In this document: piece after piece, positions 25,575 to 34,012 of the stretch
Numbering within the stretch: the stretch's first letter is position 1
Layout of the letters: each line of letters opens with the position of its first letter
Source: Deltaproteobacteria bacterium
Lineage (GTDB): Bacteria; Desulfobacterota; Syntrophia; Syntrophales; Smithellaceae
Assembly (NCBI GenBank): GCA_012729055.1
Contig: JAAYDW010000037.1
Coordinates: forward strand, 119,028 to 183,027
Reading direction: 5' to 3'
DNA length: 64,000 bases
Translations under genes and position numbers: made by a program
The notes under the pieces: model-generated
Databases searched by the model: none
Seen by the model: the letters and a program-made list of their open reading frames with translations, nothing else
Told to the model about the DNA's origin: nothing

Positions 25575-26633
25575 ATGAAATTTTACGATTACGCCGGCAT
25601 CATCCACATGCATTCATCATTTTCATTTGACGGCCACGCCACCATGGAACAGATTCTTTCGGCCACTCGAAAAACCGGCATCGATTTCTTAATGCTGACC
25701 GACCATGACCACTTGCAGGCCAGACGGGAGGGCTGGGAAGGCTGGCAGGATAAGACGCTGGTAGTCGTCGGAGAGGAAATCGCCCCCCGGTTCAATCATT
25801 ATCTGGCCTTCGCGATTCAGGAACCGGTATCTTACGACGGAGACCCGCAAGGAAAGAATCCCCAAAAATATATCGATGACGTCAATAAACAGGGAGGATT
25901 CGGCATCATCGCCCATCCCGACCACGAGGGCACCGAGATGTTTCACGTGAAACATTACTGTTGGAATGACTGGAACGTGAGCGGTTATGCCGCCGTCGGC
26001 ATCTGGGACTTCATGACGGACTGGCAAAAAAGTCTCCGGGGCTATTGCAGCGGACTTCTCGGCTTTCTCTTCCCCGCTTACCTGCTGAAAGGCCCTCGCC
26101 GCGTCACCCTGGAACGCTGGGACGCGCTCAATCAGATCGGCAAAACGGTCGGCATCGGAGAGTTGGACAATCACGCCAGCATCAAAAAATTTCTGGGGAT
26201 CCGTTTCGTCGCCTTCCCTTTCGAACGGGCCTTTCGGTTCATCCGGACCCATGTCCTCCTGGATCAGCCTTTCTGCGGCGACAGTCGGCAAGACATTGAC
26301 CGTCTTTTTCAAGCCCTGCTTTCCGGGCGCTGTTATTTTGCCCTGGACTACTTTGTCCCGTCGCGGGGGTTTCAGTTTATCATCGAGCAAGATGGACAGG
26401 TCTTTTCTCAGGGCGAACGTCTGAAATTGTCCGGAAGCGCCCGTCTCTCTGTTTCGTGTCCGGTTTCGGCTCAGATCCGGATTATTCGCAATGGGCGCGA
26501 AGTTCATCGGACCGCTGCCGAGCGACTTTCCCTGCCTGTTGAACAGACCGGTGTCTATCGTGCGGAAGTGTTTTTGAAAAAGATGGGTAAATTCCGCCCC
26601 TGGATCTTTTCAAATCCGATTTTTATCACGTGA
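25575..26633 (+). CDS. PHP-domain metal-dependent phosphoesterase-like protein
   Basis: The N-terminal PHP domain shows the metal-binding motifs HMHSSFSFDG (HxH), LTDHDH, VVGEEI and IAHPDH. The C-terminal ~90 residues form a separate beta-rich domain (RFQ...SGSARLSVSCPVSAQIRIIRNG). PHP proteins hydrolyse phosphoesters; the substrate here is unknown. The gene contains a perfect 16-bp parS sequence coding for MFHVKH. It follows the htrA terminator and has no strong ribosome site before the ATG. Confidence 0.85.
   Translation: MKFYDYAGIIHMHSSFSFDGHATMEQILSATRKTGIDFLMLTDHDHLQARREGWEGWQDKTLVVVGEEIAPRFNHYLAFAIQEPVSYDGDPQGKNPQKYIDDVNKQGGFGIIAHPDHEGTEMFHVKHYCWNDWNVSGYAAVGIWDFMTDWQKSLRGYCSGLLGFLFPAYLLKGPRRVTLERWDALNQIGKTVGIGELDNHASIKKFLGIRFVAFPFERAFRFIRTHVLLDQPFCGDSRQDIDRLFQALLSGRCYFALDYFVPSRGFQFIIEQDGQVFSQGERLKLSGSARLSVSCPVSAQIRIIRNGREVHRTAAERLSLPVEQTGVYRAEVFLKKMGKFRPWIFSNPIFIT
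25939..25954. other. parS: parS centromere site (perfect consensus)
   Basis: TGTTTCACGTGAAACA is a perfect 16-bp palindrome identical to the universal bacterial parS consensus bound by ParB. It sits inside the PHP gene. The parA and parB genes are in this window at 51299-52924, about 26 kb away, as expected for an origin-proximal centromere. A chance 16-bp match in a 64-kb window is very unlikely. Confidence 0.93.
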
Positions 26634-26789
26634 CGGGTCATTCGTTGAAAAATACCTCAATGACACCATGAAACAATCTATATATTTGATTTTATTGTTT
26701 TTTTGTAATTCCGCACTGATTGTCGCGCTCTGGCGGTATCCTTAATGTATATGGATGTAGGTTTTTCTCGCTTTCCTGCTATGCCATTT

Positions 26790-27563
26790 TCATGCCTGGC
26801 AGCGTGGACAATAAAATGTGCTGCGCCCACCCTGCCGGATCCGGGTGATGACTTCTCCGCAGACCGGACAGGCTTTTCCCTCCCTCCCGTAGACGGCGAG
26901 CAGATATTGATTCTCTCCCGGACAGCCGTAAAGATCCCGCCAGTCGGAAATGGACGTTCCTCTCTTCTCGATGCCGTCTTGCAGGACACGACGGGCCTGG
27001 CGAAAAATTCTGTTCCATTCTTCTTTTTTGATTTCCGCCGCTGGCCGCAGCGGAGAAACGCGTGCGCGATGCAAAATCTCGCAGGCGTAAATGTTGCCGA
27101 TGCCGGCGACGGCGGCCTGGTCCATCAGGACAAGTTTGACGGCGACACGGCGAAGGGCCTGCCGCACGAGAAAGGCCTGCCGGTCGAAGCCGGTGATAAA
27201 ATCGTTGCGGCAGGTCTCCGGGTTGTCCACTGCCACGCAAACCGTTGCAAACCGCCGGGGATCGACCAGATCCACGCATCCCTCGGCAAAGCCAAGCCGC
27301 AACCTCGTGTGCGGCTCGATCGCGTACTCTGTCCGCCACAGCAACCGTCCCGACATCCGCAGATGAACGACCAGGCGTCGGCCGTCGTCAAGCACGCAGA
27401 CGACTGTCTTCCCGATACGCCGCACGTCCGTAACCTCGCGGCCTCGGACATCCGCCAGTCCCGAGAGTTTCTCATCGTAAACCTCCTTTGAACGGATAAC
27501 CCGTCCGACAATCTTCTCTTGCAGCTGGCGGCACAACGTTTCCACTTCCGGCAATTCCGGCAT
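26790..27563 (-). CDS. mutM: formamidopyrimidine-DNA glycosylase
   Basis: The mature protein starts MPELPEVETL (ATG at 27563), with the catalytic Pro2 and Glu3 of Fpg/Nei enzymes; the ORF-track start is 32 codons too early. The 257-residue length, the central DQAAVAGIGNIYACEIL element and a C-terminal zinc finger (CPVCG...STFYCPRCQ) are typical of MutM. It removes 8-oxoguanine and ring-opened purines. The residue after PELPEVE is Thr, as in MutM. Confidence 0.96.
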   Translation of the reverse strand: MPELPEVETLCRQLQEKIVGRVIRSKEVYDEKLSGLADVRGREVTDVRRIGKTVVCVLDDGRRLVVHLRMSGRLLWRTEYAIEPHTRLRLGFAEGCVDLVDPRRFATVCVAVDNPETCRNDFITGFDRQAFLVRQALRRVAVKLVLMDQAAVAGIGNIYACEILHRARVSPLRPAAEIKKEEWNRIFRQARRVLQDGIEKRGTSISDWRDLYGCPGENQYLLAVYGREGKACPVCGEVITRIRQGGRSTFYCPRCQA

Positions 27564-27943
27564 GATCTTTCTCCCCATGCAGTCTGATCCGGATGGCCTT
27601 GCGCGCGGCGCGCCTGCAGGACACGTCGCGCACGGCTCTTCGGATTTTTCCCGCGGCAAAAAGGAGCGTCTTGCGCCCCTCCTCTTGCACCACCGCAGGC
27701 GGCCTGCCCACCCTCCGGATCGCCGCGACGGCAGGCGGACTCCGAATGATTTTCGTTCCGCCGCATCCGAAAATTTTCCCGCTCGTTCGGGAACGCAACT
27801 TTTAAAAATATTTTTTCATTTTTTGCGTCTAAATGCAAAATATATGTTGACAAATTTTTTTGCTTGCGTAAATTCGAAAATTATAAAGCCGTTCATTGAC
27901 GGCTAATTTTTTAAACGGAAGCGTGCTTCCGGAAGGAGGATGA
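27564..27943. promoter_or_regulatory. intergenic promoter region of the kamA operon
   Basis: This 380-base spacer separates the divergent mutM and kamA genes and holds no convincing gene. An AT-rich tract precedes TTGACA (27847-27852) and TAAATT (27869-27874), spaced by 16 bases, which I take as the kamA promoter. A GGAAGGAGGATGA site lies just before the kamA ATG. Confidence 0.6.
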
Positions 27944-29254
27944 ATGGAAAACGAGACCCTGTTCAATGAGGAGTCAGAACCTCCCGGCCCCTCGACCGGT
28001 CTTGTTGCGGTTCGAAATGAAGCAACGGATTTCTTGTCGTTGTCCACCGGCAATGCATTGCCGCCCCTCCCAAAATCAAAACCGGAACGTCTTTACTTCC
28101 CCTTTAAAGATTCACCCCGCGCCCGCGCTTTCCGAAAAAAACATTACCCCGGCATCAGCCGCATCGAGTGGTACGACTGGCACTGGCAATTTCAAAACGC
28201 CATCCGCGACGTCCACACGCTCGACAACATCATCCACCTATCCGACAACGAACGCCAAGCTATGATGCATCCATCGGGGGATCTGCCCGTGGCCATCACC
28301 CCCTATTACGCGAGCCTATTGGATCCGGAAGATCCGTCCTCGCCGCTGCGCCGTTCGGTTGTTCCGGTCGTCGACGAATGCCTGCACACGAAAGGCGAGG
28401 AAGAGGACCCGCTCTGCGAAGACGCGGATTCACCCGTACCCGGCATCGTGCATCGATATCCGGACCGCGTTCTTTTTCTGGTTACGGATCTCTGCTCCAC
28501 CTACTGCCGTTACTGCACTCGCTCGCGCATCTTCGGCCGCCAGCATCAATGCTTCATCGACATGGCCAAATGGGAAAGAGCGCTGGCCTATATCGCCTCT
28601 AATACGAACATCCGCGACGTTCTGCTCTCCGGCGGCGATCCGCTGACCCTGTCCGACGAGCGCCTGGAGTGGCTCCTGTCCCGTCTGAGGGAAATTCCCC
28701 ATGTCGAGCTGCTCCGCATCGGCACAAAGGTGCCCGCCGTTCTGCCGCAGCGCATCACGCCGGCGCTGGTGTCCATGCTGAAAAAATATCATCCGCTGTG
28801 GATGAGCATTCATGTGACGCACCCCGACGAGCTGACGCCGGAAATGAGCGCCGCCTGCATCCGCCTGGCCGACGCCGGCATTCCGCTGGGCAGCCAGACG
28901 GTTCTGCTCTCCGGCATCAACGATTCCGTGGCCACCATGACCCGCCTGGTGCACGGTCTTTTGCAGATCCGTGTTCGTCCGTACTACCTGTATCAATGCG
29001 ATCCGATTCCCGGCTCGTCTCACTTTCGCACCCCCATCAGCAAGGGACTGGAAATCATCCAGGGCCTGCGCGGTCATACGACCGGCTACGCCGTCCCGAC
29101 CTACGTTGTGGACGCGCCCGGCGGCGGCGGCAAAATTCCGCTGCTGCCCGACTATGTCGTCGGGTGGGACAAGGGCGATCTCCTGATGCGCAACTACGAA
29201 GGCAACATCTTCCGTTATCCGGACAATTCCGCCGACTCGAAGGATATCCATTAG
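27944..29254 (+). CDS. kamA: KamA-type lysine 2,3-aminomutase (radical SAM, PLP)
   Basis: This 436-residue radical SAM protein has the cluster motif C184-x3-C188-x2-C191 (CSTYCRYC). The PLP lysine is K397 in DAPGGGGK. D353 (YQCD) and D390 (VVDAPGGGGK) are spaced 37 apart, exactly as the two Asp residues that hold the lysine epsilon-amino group in clostridial lysine 2,3-aminomutase. The substrate is therefore probably L-lysine and the product beta-lysine, not beta-glutamate. It is first in a five-gene operon with two ATP-grasp ligases, DUF486 and GNAT; the next gene starts 4 bases after its stop. Confidence 0.9.
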   Translation: MENETLFNEESEPPGPSTGLVAVRNEATDFLSLSTGNALPPLPKSKPERLYFPFKDSPRARAFRKKHYPGISRIEWYDWHWQFQNAIRDVHTLDNIIHLSDNERQAMMHPSGDLPVAITPYYASLLDPEDPSSPLRRSVVPVVDECLHTKGEEEDPLCEDADSPVPGIVHRYPDRVLFLVTDLCSTYCRYCTRSRIFGRQHQCFIDMAKWERALAYIASNTNIRDVLLSGGDPLTLSDERLEWLLSRLREIPHVELLRIGTKVPAVLPQRITPALVSMLKKYHPLWMSIHVTHPDELTPEMSAACIRLADAGIPLGSQTVLLSGINDSVATMTRLVHGLLQIRVRPYYLYQCDPIPGSSHFRTPISKGLEIIQGLRGHTTGYAVPTYVVDAPGGGGKIPLLPDYVVGWDKGDLLMRNYEGNIFRYPDNSADSKDIH

Positions 29255-29258
29255 GACC

Positions 29259-30302
29259 ATGTCCGGCAAACCAGCCTCCCCATCCTCCAGCGCCGCGCGC
29301 AAGCTTCTCATCGGTCTGACCTACGACCTGCGCGACGATTATCTGCGCGAAGGCTATTCCCTGGAAGAAACCGCCGAATTCGACAAGCCCGACACGCTTA
29401 TCGCCATCGAAGACGTCATTGAGAAATACGGCTTCGCCGTCGACCGCATCGGCCATGTTCAGTCTTTGACGCGTCGTCTGGCCGCGGGCGACCGCTGGGA
29501 TCTGGTTTTCAACATCGCCGAGGGGCTCTGCGGTTTCGGCCGGGAGGCGCAGGTTCCGGCACTTTTGGACGCCTATCGGATTCCCTATACATTTTCCGAT
29601 CCGCTCGGCCACAGCCTGACGCTCCATAAAGGCATGACCAAACACGTCGTGCGCGATCTCGGCATTCCCACCCCGGACTTCGCCGTTGTTGCCGAACCGG
29701 CGGACATCGACCAAATCGCCCTCCCCTATCCGCTTTTTGCCAAACCCGTCGCGGAAGGAACGGGCAAGGGCATTTCCGCTCTGTCGAAAATCGACGACGC
29801 CCGAAATCTTAAAGATGTCTGTCTGACACTGCTGGAGACGTTTCGTCAGCCCGTGCTGGTGGAAGCCTTTCTTCCCGGACGGGAATTCACGGTGGGCATC
29901 GTCGGCACGGGTTCCGACGCCCGAACGATCGGCGCGATGGAGGTGATGCTGACTTCCGACGCCGAGCAGCACGCCTACTCTTACGACAACAAGGAACATT
30001 ATGAAAACCTCGTCCGCTACGCCGCCGTCGCAGATGCGGAAGCCCAAAAAGCCATGGAGTTGTCGCTTCTGGCCTGGCGCGGCCTCGGTTTACAAGATGC
30101 GGGCCGCGTTGACCTTCGCTCGGATGCCCGCGGGCTGCCGCACTTCATCGAAGTGAACTCTCTGGCCGGCTTGAATCCAGTCCGGTCCGATCTGCCCATT
30201 TTGTGCCGCCTGGTGGGAATGAGCTACGAGCAACTGATCTCCGACATTCTTTCTTCGGCTCTTGCTCGGGCCGGCCTTTCCGACCGAATGCCGAAAGCCT
30301 GA
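29259..30302 (+). CDS. ATP-grasp ligase, D-alanine-D-alanine ligase-like (first of two)
   Basis: This 347-residue protein has the ATP-grasp fold of D-Ala-D-Ala ligases: an N-terminal domain with GLTYDLRDDY and FNIAEG, a central lysine-containing PLFAKPVAEGTGKGI lid, and the metal-binding FIEVNSLAGLNP near the C-terminus (DdlB has EVNTLPGM). The usual HG-x-GEDG substrate motif reads EGLCGFGREA. It is directly behind kamA, so it may join beta-lysine, or a product of it, to an amino acid or acid. Substrates are inferred from context only. A housekeeping ddl role is unlikely without mur genes. Confidence 0.8.
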   Translation: MSGKPASPSSSAARKLLIGLTYDLRDDYLREGYSLEETAEFDKPDTLIAIEDVIEKYGFAVDRIGHVQSLTRRLAAGDRWDLVFNIAEGLCGFGREAQVPALLDAYRIPYTFSDPLGHSLTLHKGMTKHVVRDLGIPTPDFAVVAEPADIDQIALPYPLFAKPVAEGTGKGISALSKIDDARNLKDVCLTLLETFRQPVLVEAFLPGREFTVGIVGTGSDARTIGAMEVMLTSDAEQHAYSYDNKEHYENLVRYAAVADAEAQKAMELSLLAWRGLGLQDAGRVDLRSDARGLPHFIEVNSLAGLNPVRSDLPILCRLVGMSYEQLISDILSSALARAGLSDRMPKA

Positions 30303-30321
30303 AAATACCTGAACGGATATC

Positions 30322-31311
30322 ATGCCTATGAGAAAGATCGTCATTCTGCACAGCGAAGTGGCCCAGGACGCGGCCGAAGATGAACTGGATTGCCTGCGCC
30401 AGGCGAAAACCATCGCCGAAACCGTCACGGCCCTGGGCGACGCGCCGATTCTGCTTCCCTTCGTTCTCGATCTCTCCGCCACCATGGCTAAACTGGAAAT
30501 GATCAAACCCGACGTGGTTTTTAACCTTGTTGAAACCGTCGCCGCGCGGGGCGCCATGGCATATTTCGCTCCGGCACTCCTGGACGTCTTGCGGATTCCC
30601 TACACGGGCAGCCGCACCGAGTCGATGTTTCTCACGTCCGGCAAGCCGCTTACCAAAAAAATTCTTGCAGCCAACGGCATCCCCACCCCGGACTGGATCA
30701 CGGCGGACGGAGCGCACTGCTCATCCGGGCGCCCTTGCGCCTACCTCATCAAACCCTGCTGGGAAGACGCGTCTGTGGGACTCGACGAAGAGGCCTTTCT
30801 GCCGGCAGCCGATGCCGAAACGGTTCGGAATGCCCTGCAACTCCGGCAAAAGAAACTGGGCCTGGAATGCTTCGCCGAGGCGTACATCGACGGTCGTGAA
30901 TTCAACATCGCACTTCTGGCCGCCGGCGGCGTGATCGCTTTGCCGCCCGCGGAAATCCTTTTTTTGAATTACCCTCCGGACAAGTTGAAAATGCTCGATT
31001 ACCGGGCCAAATGGGTGGAAGATTCGTTTGAGTATGAAAATACCGTCCGCAATCTGAAGCTGAAGCCACGGGACGCCGCGCTGGCGGATCGTCTGCGCGA
31101 AACGGCTCTGGCCTGCTGGCGCCTGTTCGGCTTGCGCGGTTACGCCCGCATCGATTTCCGCGTGGATTCCCACGGGCGGCCCTGGGTTCTGGAAATCAAC
31201 GCCAATCCTTGCCTGTCGCCCGATGCCGGCTTTGCCGCCGCCCTCGAACACGCGGGCATTCCCTATTCCGAAGCCATCGACAACATACTGAACGATGCGC
31301 TGAATCGCTGA
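30322..31311 (+). CDS. ATP-grasp ligase, D-alanine-D-alanine ligase-like (second of two)
   Basis: This 329-residue paralogue of the preceding gene is strongly diverged. ATP-grasp features include VVFNLVETVAARGAMAYFAPALLDVL near residue 70, a lysine in YLIKPCWEDASVG, and VLEINANPCLSPDAGF near residue 290. A GGATATC precedes the ATG; ATG codons 1 and 3 are both possible. Two unequal ATP-grasp enzymes beside an aminomutase suggest sequential peptide-bond formation, for example a beta-lysine-containing dipeptide or tripeptide. This is inference. Confidence 0.8.
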   Translation: MPMRKIVILHSEVAQDAAEDELDCLRQAKTIAETVTALGDAPILLPFVLDLSATMAKLEMIKPDVVFNLVETVAARGAMAYFAPALLDVLRIPYTGSRTESMFLTSGKPLTKKILAANGIPTPDWITADGAHCSSGRPCAYLIKPCWEDASVGLDEEAFLPAADAETVRNALQLRQKKLGLECFAEAYIDGREFNIALLAAGGVIALPPAEILFLNYPPDKLKMLDYRAKWVEDSFEYENTVRNLKLKPRDAALADRLRETALACWRLFGLRGYARIDFRVDSHGRPWVLEINANPCLSPDAGFAAALEHAGIPYSEAIDNILNDALNR

Positions 31312-31331
31312 AACGAAGGAGGAGTCTTTTT

Positions 31332-31682
31332 GTGTTAAAACCGGTCGTCTTGCTTTTCTTCTCCAATCTGTTCATGACCTTCGCCTGGTACGGCCACCTG
31401 AAGAACCTCAACAGCAAGCCCCTTTTTCTGGTCATCGTCATCAGCTGGGGCATCGCTTTTTTTGAATATGTCCTGCAGGTGCCGGCCAACCGCCTCGGCT
31501 TCGTGCACTACTCCCTGGGGCAGCTCAAGATCATGCAGGAAGTCATCACGATGATTGTTTTTGCGGGATTTGCCGTCCTGTACATGAAGCAGCCCCTGAA
31601 ACTCGATTTTCTGTGGGCGTCGCTGTGCATGGTCGGCGCGGTTTATTTCATGTTTCGCGGCGGTTTGCCGCAGAACGGTTAA
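31332..31682 (+). CDS. DUF486 family small membrane protein (DMT-like)
   Basis: The start is the GTG at 31332, with AAGGAGG 9 bases upstream, giving 116 residues; the ORF-track ATG is inside the previous gene. Four membrane segments and the FSNLFMTFAWYGHLK, VPANRLG and AQLK-like QLKIMQEVI elements match DUF486, a family in the drug/metabolite transporter group. In this operon it might export or import the small product. Its role has not been shown for the family. Confidence 0.8.
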   Translation: MLKPVVLLFFSNLFMTFAWYGHLKNLNSKPLFLVIVISWGIAFFEYVLQVPANRLGFVHYSLGQLKIMQEVITMIVFAGFAVLYMKQPLKLDFLWASLCMVGAVYFMFRGGLPQNG

Positions 31683-31686
31683 GCCA

Positions 31687-32169
31687 ATGAATCAGCTCGC
31701 TTTCCGACACGTCATTCAGCCGTCCGACCTTGGCGCCATTTTAAACATCGTTCAATCCAGCGGTTTCTTTTCCGCCGAGGAAGTGGAGCTGGCCTGCGAA
31801 CTGGCGGCCGATCGCCTGGAGCATGGCCAGCAAAGCTCGTATCAATTCCTTTTTGCCGAGGACGGCGCGAAGGTCGTCGGCTACGCCTGCTACGGCCGGA
31901 TCCCGGCGACCGCCGCCAGTTACGATCTTTACTGGATTGCCGTCGCCGACGTCTCGCGAGGCCGCGGCTTAGGAAGCCTTCTGCTGCAAAAGACTGAAGA
32001 CGCCATCCGCGCCTGCGGCGGCAAGCGTCTTTATGCGGAAACATCCTCCCGTCCCCAGTATGCGCCGACCCATCGCTTTTATGAAAGTTGCGGCTATGGC
32101 GCCGAGGCTCTTTTGCAGGATTTCTACGCGCCGGGCGACAGTAAAATTATTTATGCTAAACGTTTATAA
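31687..32169 (+). CDS. GNAT-family N-acetyltransferase
   Basis: The 160 residues form one GNAT domain with an acetyl-CoA loop VSRGRGLGSLLLQKTEDAIRACG and the terminal THRFYESCGYGAEALLQDFYAPGD strand. It starts 4 bases after the DUF486 stop. AblB, the acetyltransferase that makes N-epsilon-acetyl-beta-lysine in methanogens, acts with a KamA, but it is longer. This enzyme may acetylate beta-lysine or the ligated product, or be a housekeeping acetyltransferase at the operon end. Confidence 0.85.
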   Translation: MNQLAFRHVIQPSDLGAILNIVQSSGFFSAEEVELACELAADRLEHGQQSSYQFLFAEDGAKVVGYACYGRIPATAASYDLYWIAVADVSRGRGLGSLLLQKTEDAIRACGGKRLYAETSSRPQYAPTHRFYESCGYGAEALLQDFYAPGDSKIIYAKRL

Positions 32170-32304
32170 TCACAACCAATAACACCGTCATCCGCGTTCA
32201 TTTTCTTGATAAAACCTTGCAATTTCTTTCAGAATTCGCTAGAGCACTGCTGGCTTTGCAGGACATCGTCTGATCCCTTTAAGGAAGATAAGGAGGAAAA
32301 ATTC

Positions 32305-32925
32305 ATGCGCCTGTTTCCTAAAGAAGAAAACTTTTTTGAATATTTTGAAGAGCTCGCCAATAAGCTGGAAGAAGGCGGTCAGTTCTTTCTCGATATGACC
32401 AGGAATCGCGATTATTCCGAAGCGAAGGTCGCCCGGCTCAAAGAGCTTGAGCATGAAGCGGATGTGATTACGCATCGAACCTACGAAAAAATGCATAAGA
32501 CTTTCCTCACGCCCATCGACCGCGAGGATATTTACGCCCTGGTCAACAAAATGGACAGTGTCCTGGACGTCATCGAGGCCACGGCCATCCGGATTCACAT
32601 GTACAAGGTGAAGAAACCGGATGATGAAATCATCAAGCAGGCGGAAATCCTTTTCCAGGCCATTAAAAAGATCAAAGAAATTGTCCACGGTCTGCGCGAC
32701 ATGAAGAATTCCAAAATGATTCTCGACGGCTGCGTGGAAATCAATACCCTCGAAAACGCCGGCGACGTCACGCTGCGAACCATCATCACCAATCTCTTTG
32801 TAAAAGAGCAGGACGCGATTGAGCTGATCAAGTGGAAAGAAATATTTGAGAGAATTGAAGAAGCAATTGATGTTTGCGAAGACGTCTCCAACATCGTCGA
32901 AGGGATCGTCCTGAAACATGCTTGA
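32305..32925 (+). CDS. DUF47 (PhoU-like) protein, phosphate transporter partner
   Basis: I start at the ATG at 32305, 8 bases after AAGGAGG; the ORF track starts 33 codons early. The 206 residues are all helical and match DUF47: MRLFPKEENFFEYFEELANKLEEG, then LKELEHEADVITHRTYEKMHKTFLTPIDREDIY. The E-H-E-x-D-x2-H-like motif binds metal in PhoU-type proteins. It overlaps the PiT gene by 8 bases, the usual DUF47-pit arrangement for regulating phosphate uptake. Confidence 0.93.
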   Translation: MRLFPKEENFFEYFEELANKLEEGGQFFLDMTRNRDYSEAKVARLKELEHEADVITHRTYEKMHKTFLTPIDREDIYALVNKMDSVLDVIEATAIRIHMYKVKKPDDEIIKQAEILFQAIKKIKEIVHGLRDMKNSKMILDGCVEINTLENAGDVTLRTIITNLFVKEQDAIELIKWKEIFERIEEAIDVCEDVSNIVEGIVLKHA

Positions 32926-33916
32926 TTCAATGGCATTTGTCATTTTTCTGGTCGTCATCGCCCTGGTGTTCGACTTTTTGAATGGCTTTCACGATTCGTC
33001 CAACTCGATCTCTACCATTGTTTCCACCCGCGTCCTTTCGCCCAAGCAGGCGGTCATCTGGGCGGCGTTTTTTAATTTTGTCGCCGCTTTTTTTATTGGA
33101 ACGGAAGTGGCGCACACCGTCGGCAAAGGCATTGTACAGCTCAATGTTATCGACAACCTGGTGATACTTTCCGCGCTGGGCGGCGCTATCATCTGGAACA
33201 TCACGACCTGGTATTTCGGCTTGCCGAGCAGCTCCTCCCACGCGCTGATCGGCGGACTCATCGGCGCGGGCATCGCCAAGGGCGGCGTCGGCACACTGGT
33301 GTGGTCCGGCATCATCAAAACCACCGCTTTTATCTTTCTGTCGCCGACCATCGGGCTGATCCTCGGATTTATCTTCATGGTGATCTCCATGAATCTCAAC
33401 CGCAACTCAAATATTGCCCGGACCGATAAACTCTACCGGAAGCTGCAGCTGGTGTCGTCGGCCGTTTACTCCACGGGACACGGCATGAACGACGCGCAAA
33501 AAACGATCGGCATCATCGCCGTCGTTTTGTACAGCAAGGGCCTCATCGGCTCCAGTTTCAACATTCCCTGGTGGATCATCATCATGTGCTATTCGGTCAT
33601 TGCCCTGGGCACCATGTTCGGCGGCTGGCGCATCGTGAAAACCATGGGCACCAAGATTACCAAACTTCAGCCGATCGGCGGATTCAGCGCCGAGGCCGGC
33701 GCCGCCTGCGCAATCATCGGGTCTTCCATAGCCGGCATTCCCGTCAGCACGACCCACACCATCGCGGGCGCCATTGTCGGCGTCGGCTCCACCAAGAGAT
33801 TGTCTGCCGTGCGCTGGGGCGTGGCCGGCAACATTGTCTGGGCGTGGATTCTGACCATCCCCATTTCGGCTACCATCTCCTCCGCCTTCTATCTGGCCGT
33901 TCATTTTTTTCTCTGA
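32918..33916 (+). CDS. pit: PiT-family low-affinity inorganic phosphate transporter
   Basis: This 332-residue membrane protein has the duplicated PiT signature: GFHDSSNSISTIVSTRVLSP in the first half and GHGMNDAQKTIGI in the second. About ten hydrophobic segments are visible. It moves phosphate (or metal-phosphate) with cations. The ATG overlaps the DUF47 gene by 8 bases. No terminator is obvious after it. Confidence 0.95.
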   Translation: MLDSMAFVIFLVVIALVFDFLNGFHDSSNSISTIVSTRVLSPKQAVIWAAFFNFVAAFFIGTEVAHTVGKGIVQLNVIDNLVILSALGGAIIWNITTWYFGLPSSSSHALIGGLIGAGIAKGGVGTLVWSGIIKTTAFIFLSPTIGLILGFIFMVISMNLNRNSNIARTDKLYRKLQLVSSAVYSTGHGMNDAQKTIGIIAVVLYSKGLIGSSFNIPWWIIIMCYSVIALGTMFGGWRIVKTMGTKITKLQPIGGFSAEAGAACAIIGSSIAGIPVSTTHTIAGAIVGVGSTKRLSAVRWGVAGNIVWAWILTIPISATISSAFYLAVHFFL

Positions 33917-34012
33917 ACACCGCCCTCCTGCTGCAAAAGTTAAAATGCCATTGCCAATTTAGCCGTTTTGCCGTAAATGATAATTTCCGAATGACAGACG
34001 GGAGAGGTTTGA

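Noticed and set aside
26629-26634. Second CACGTG as a further parS
   Set aside because: The flanking bases (TTTAT and ACGGG) do not match the consensus arms.
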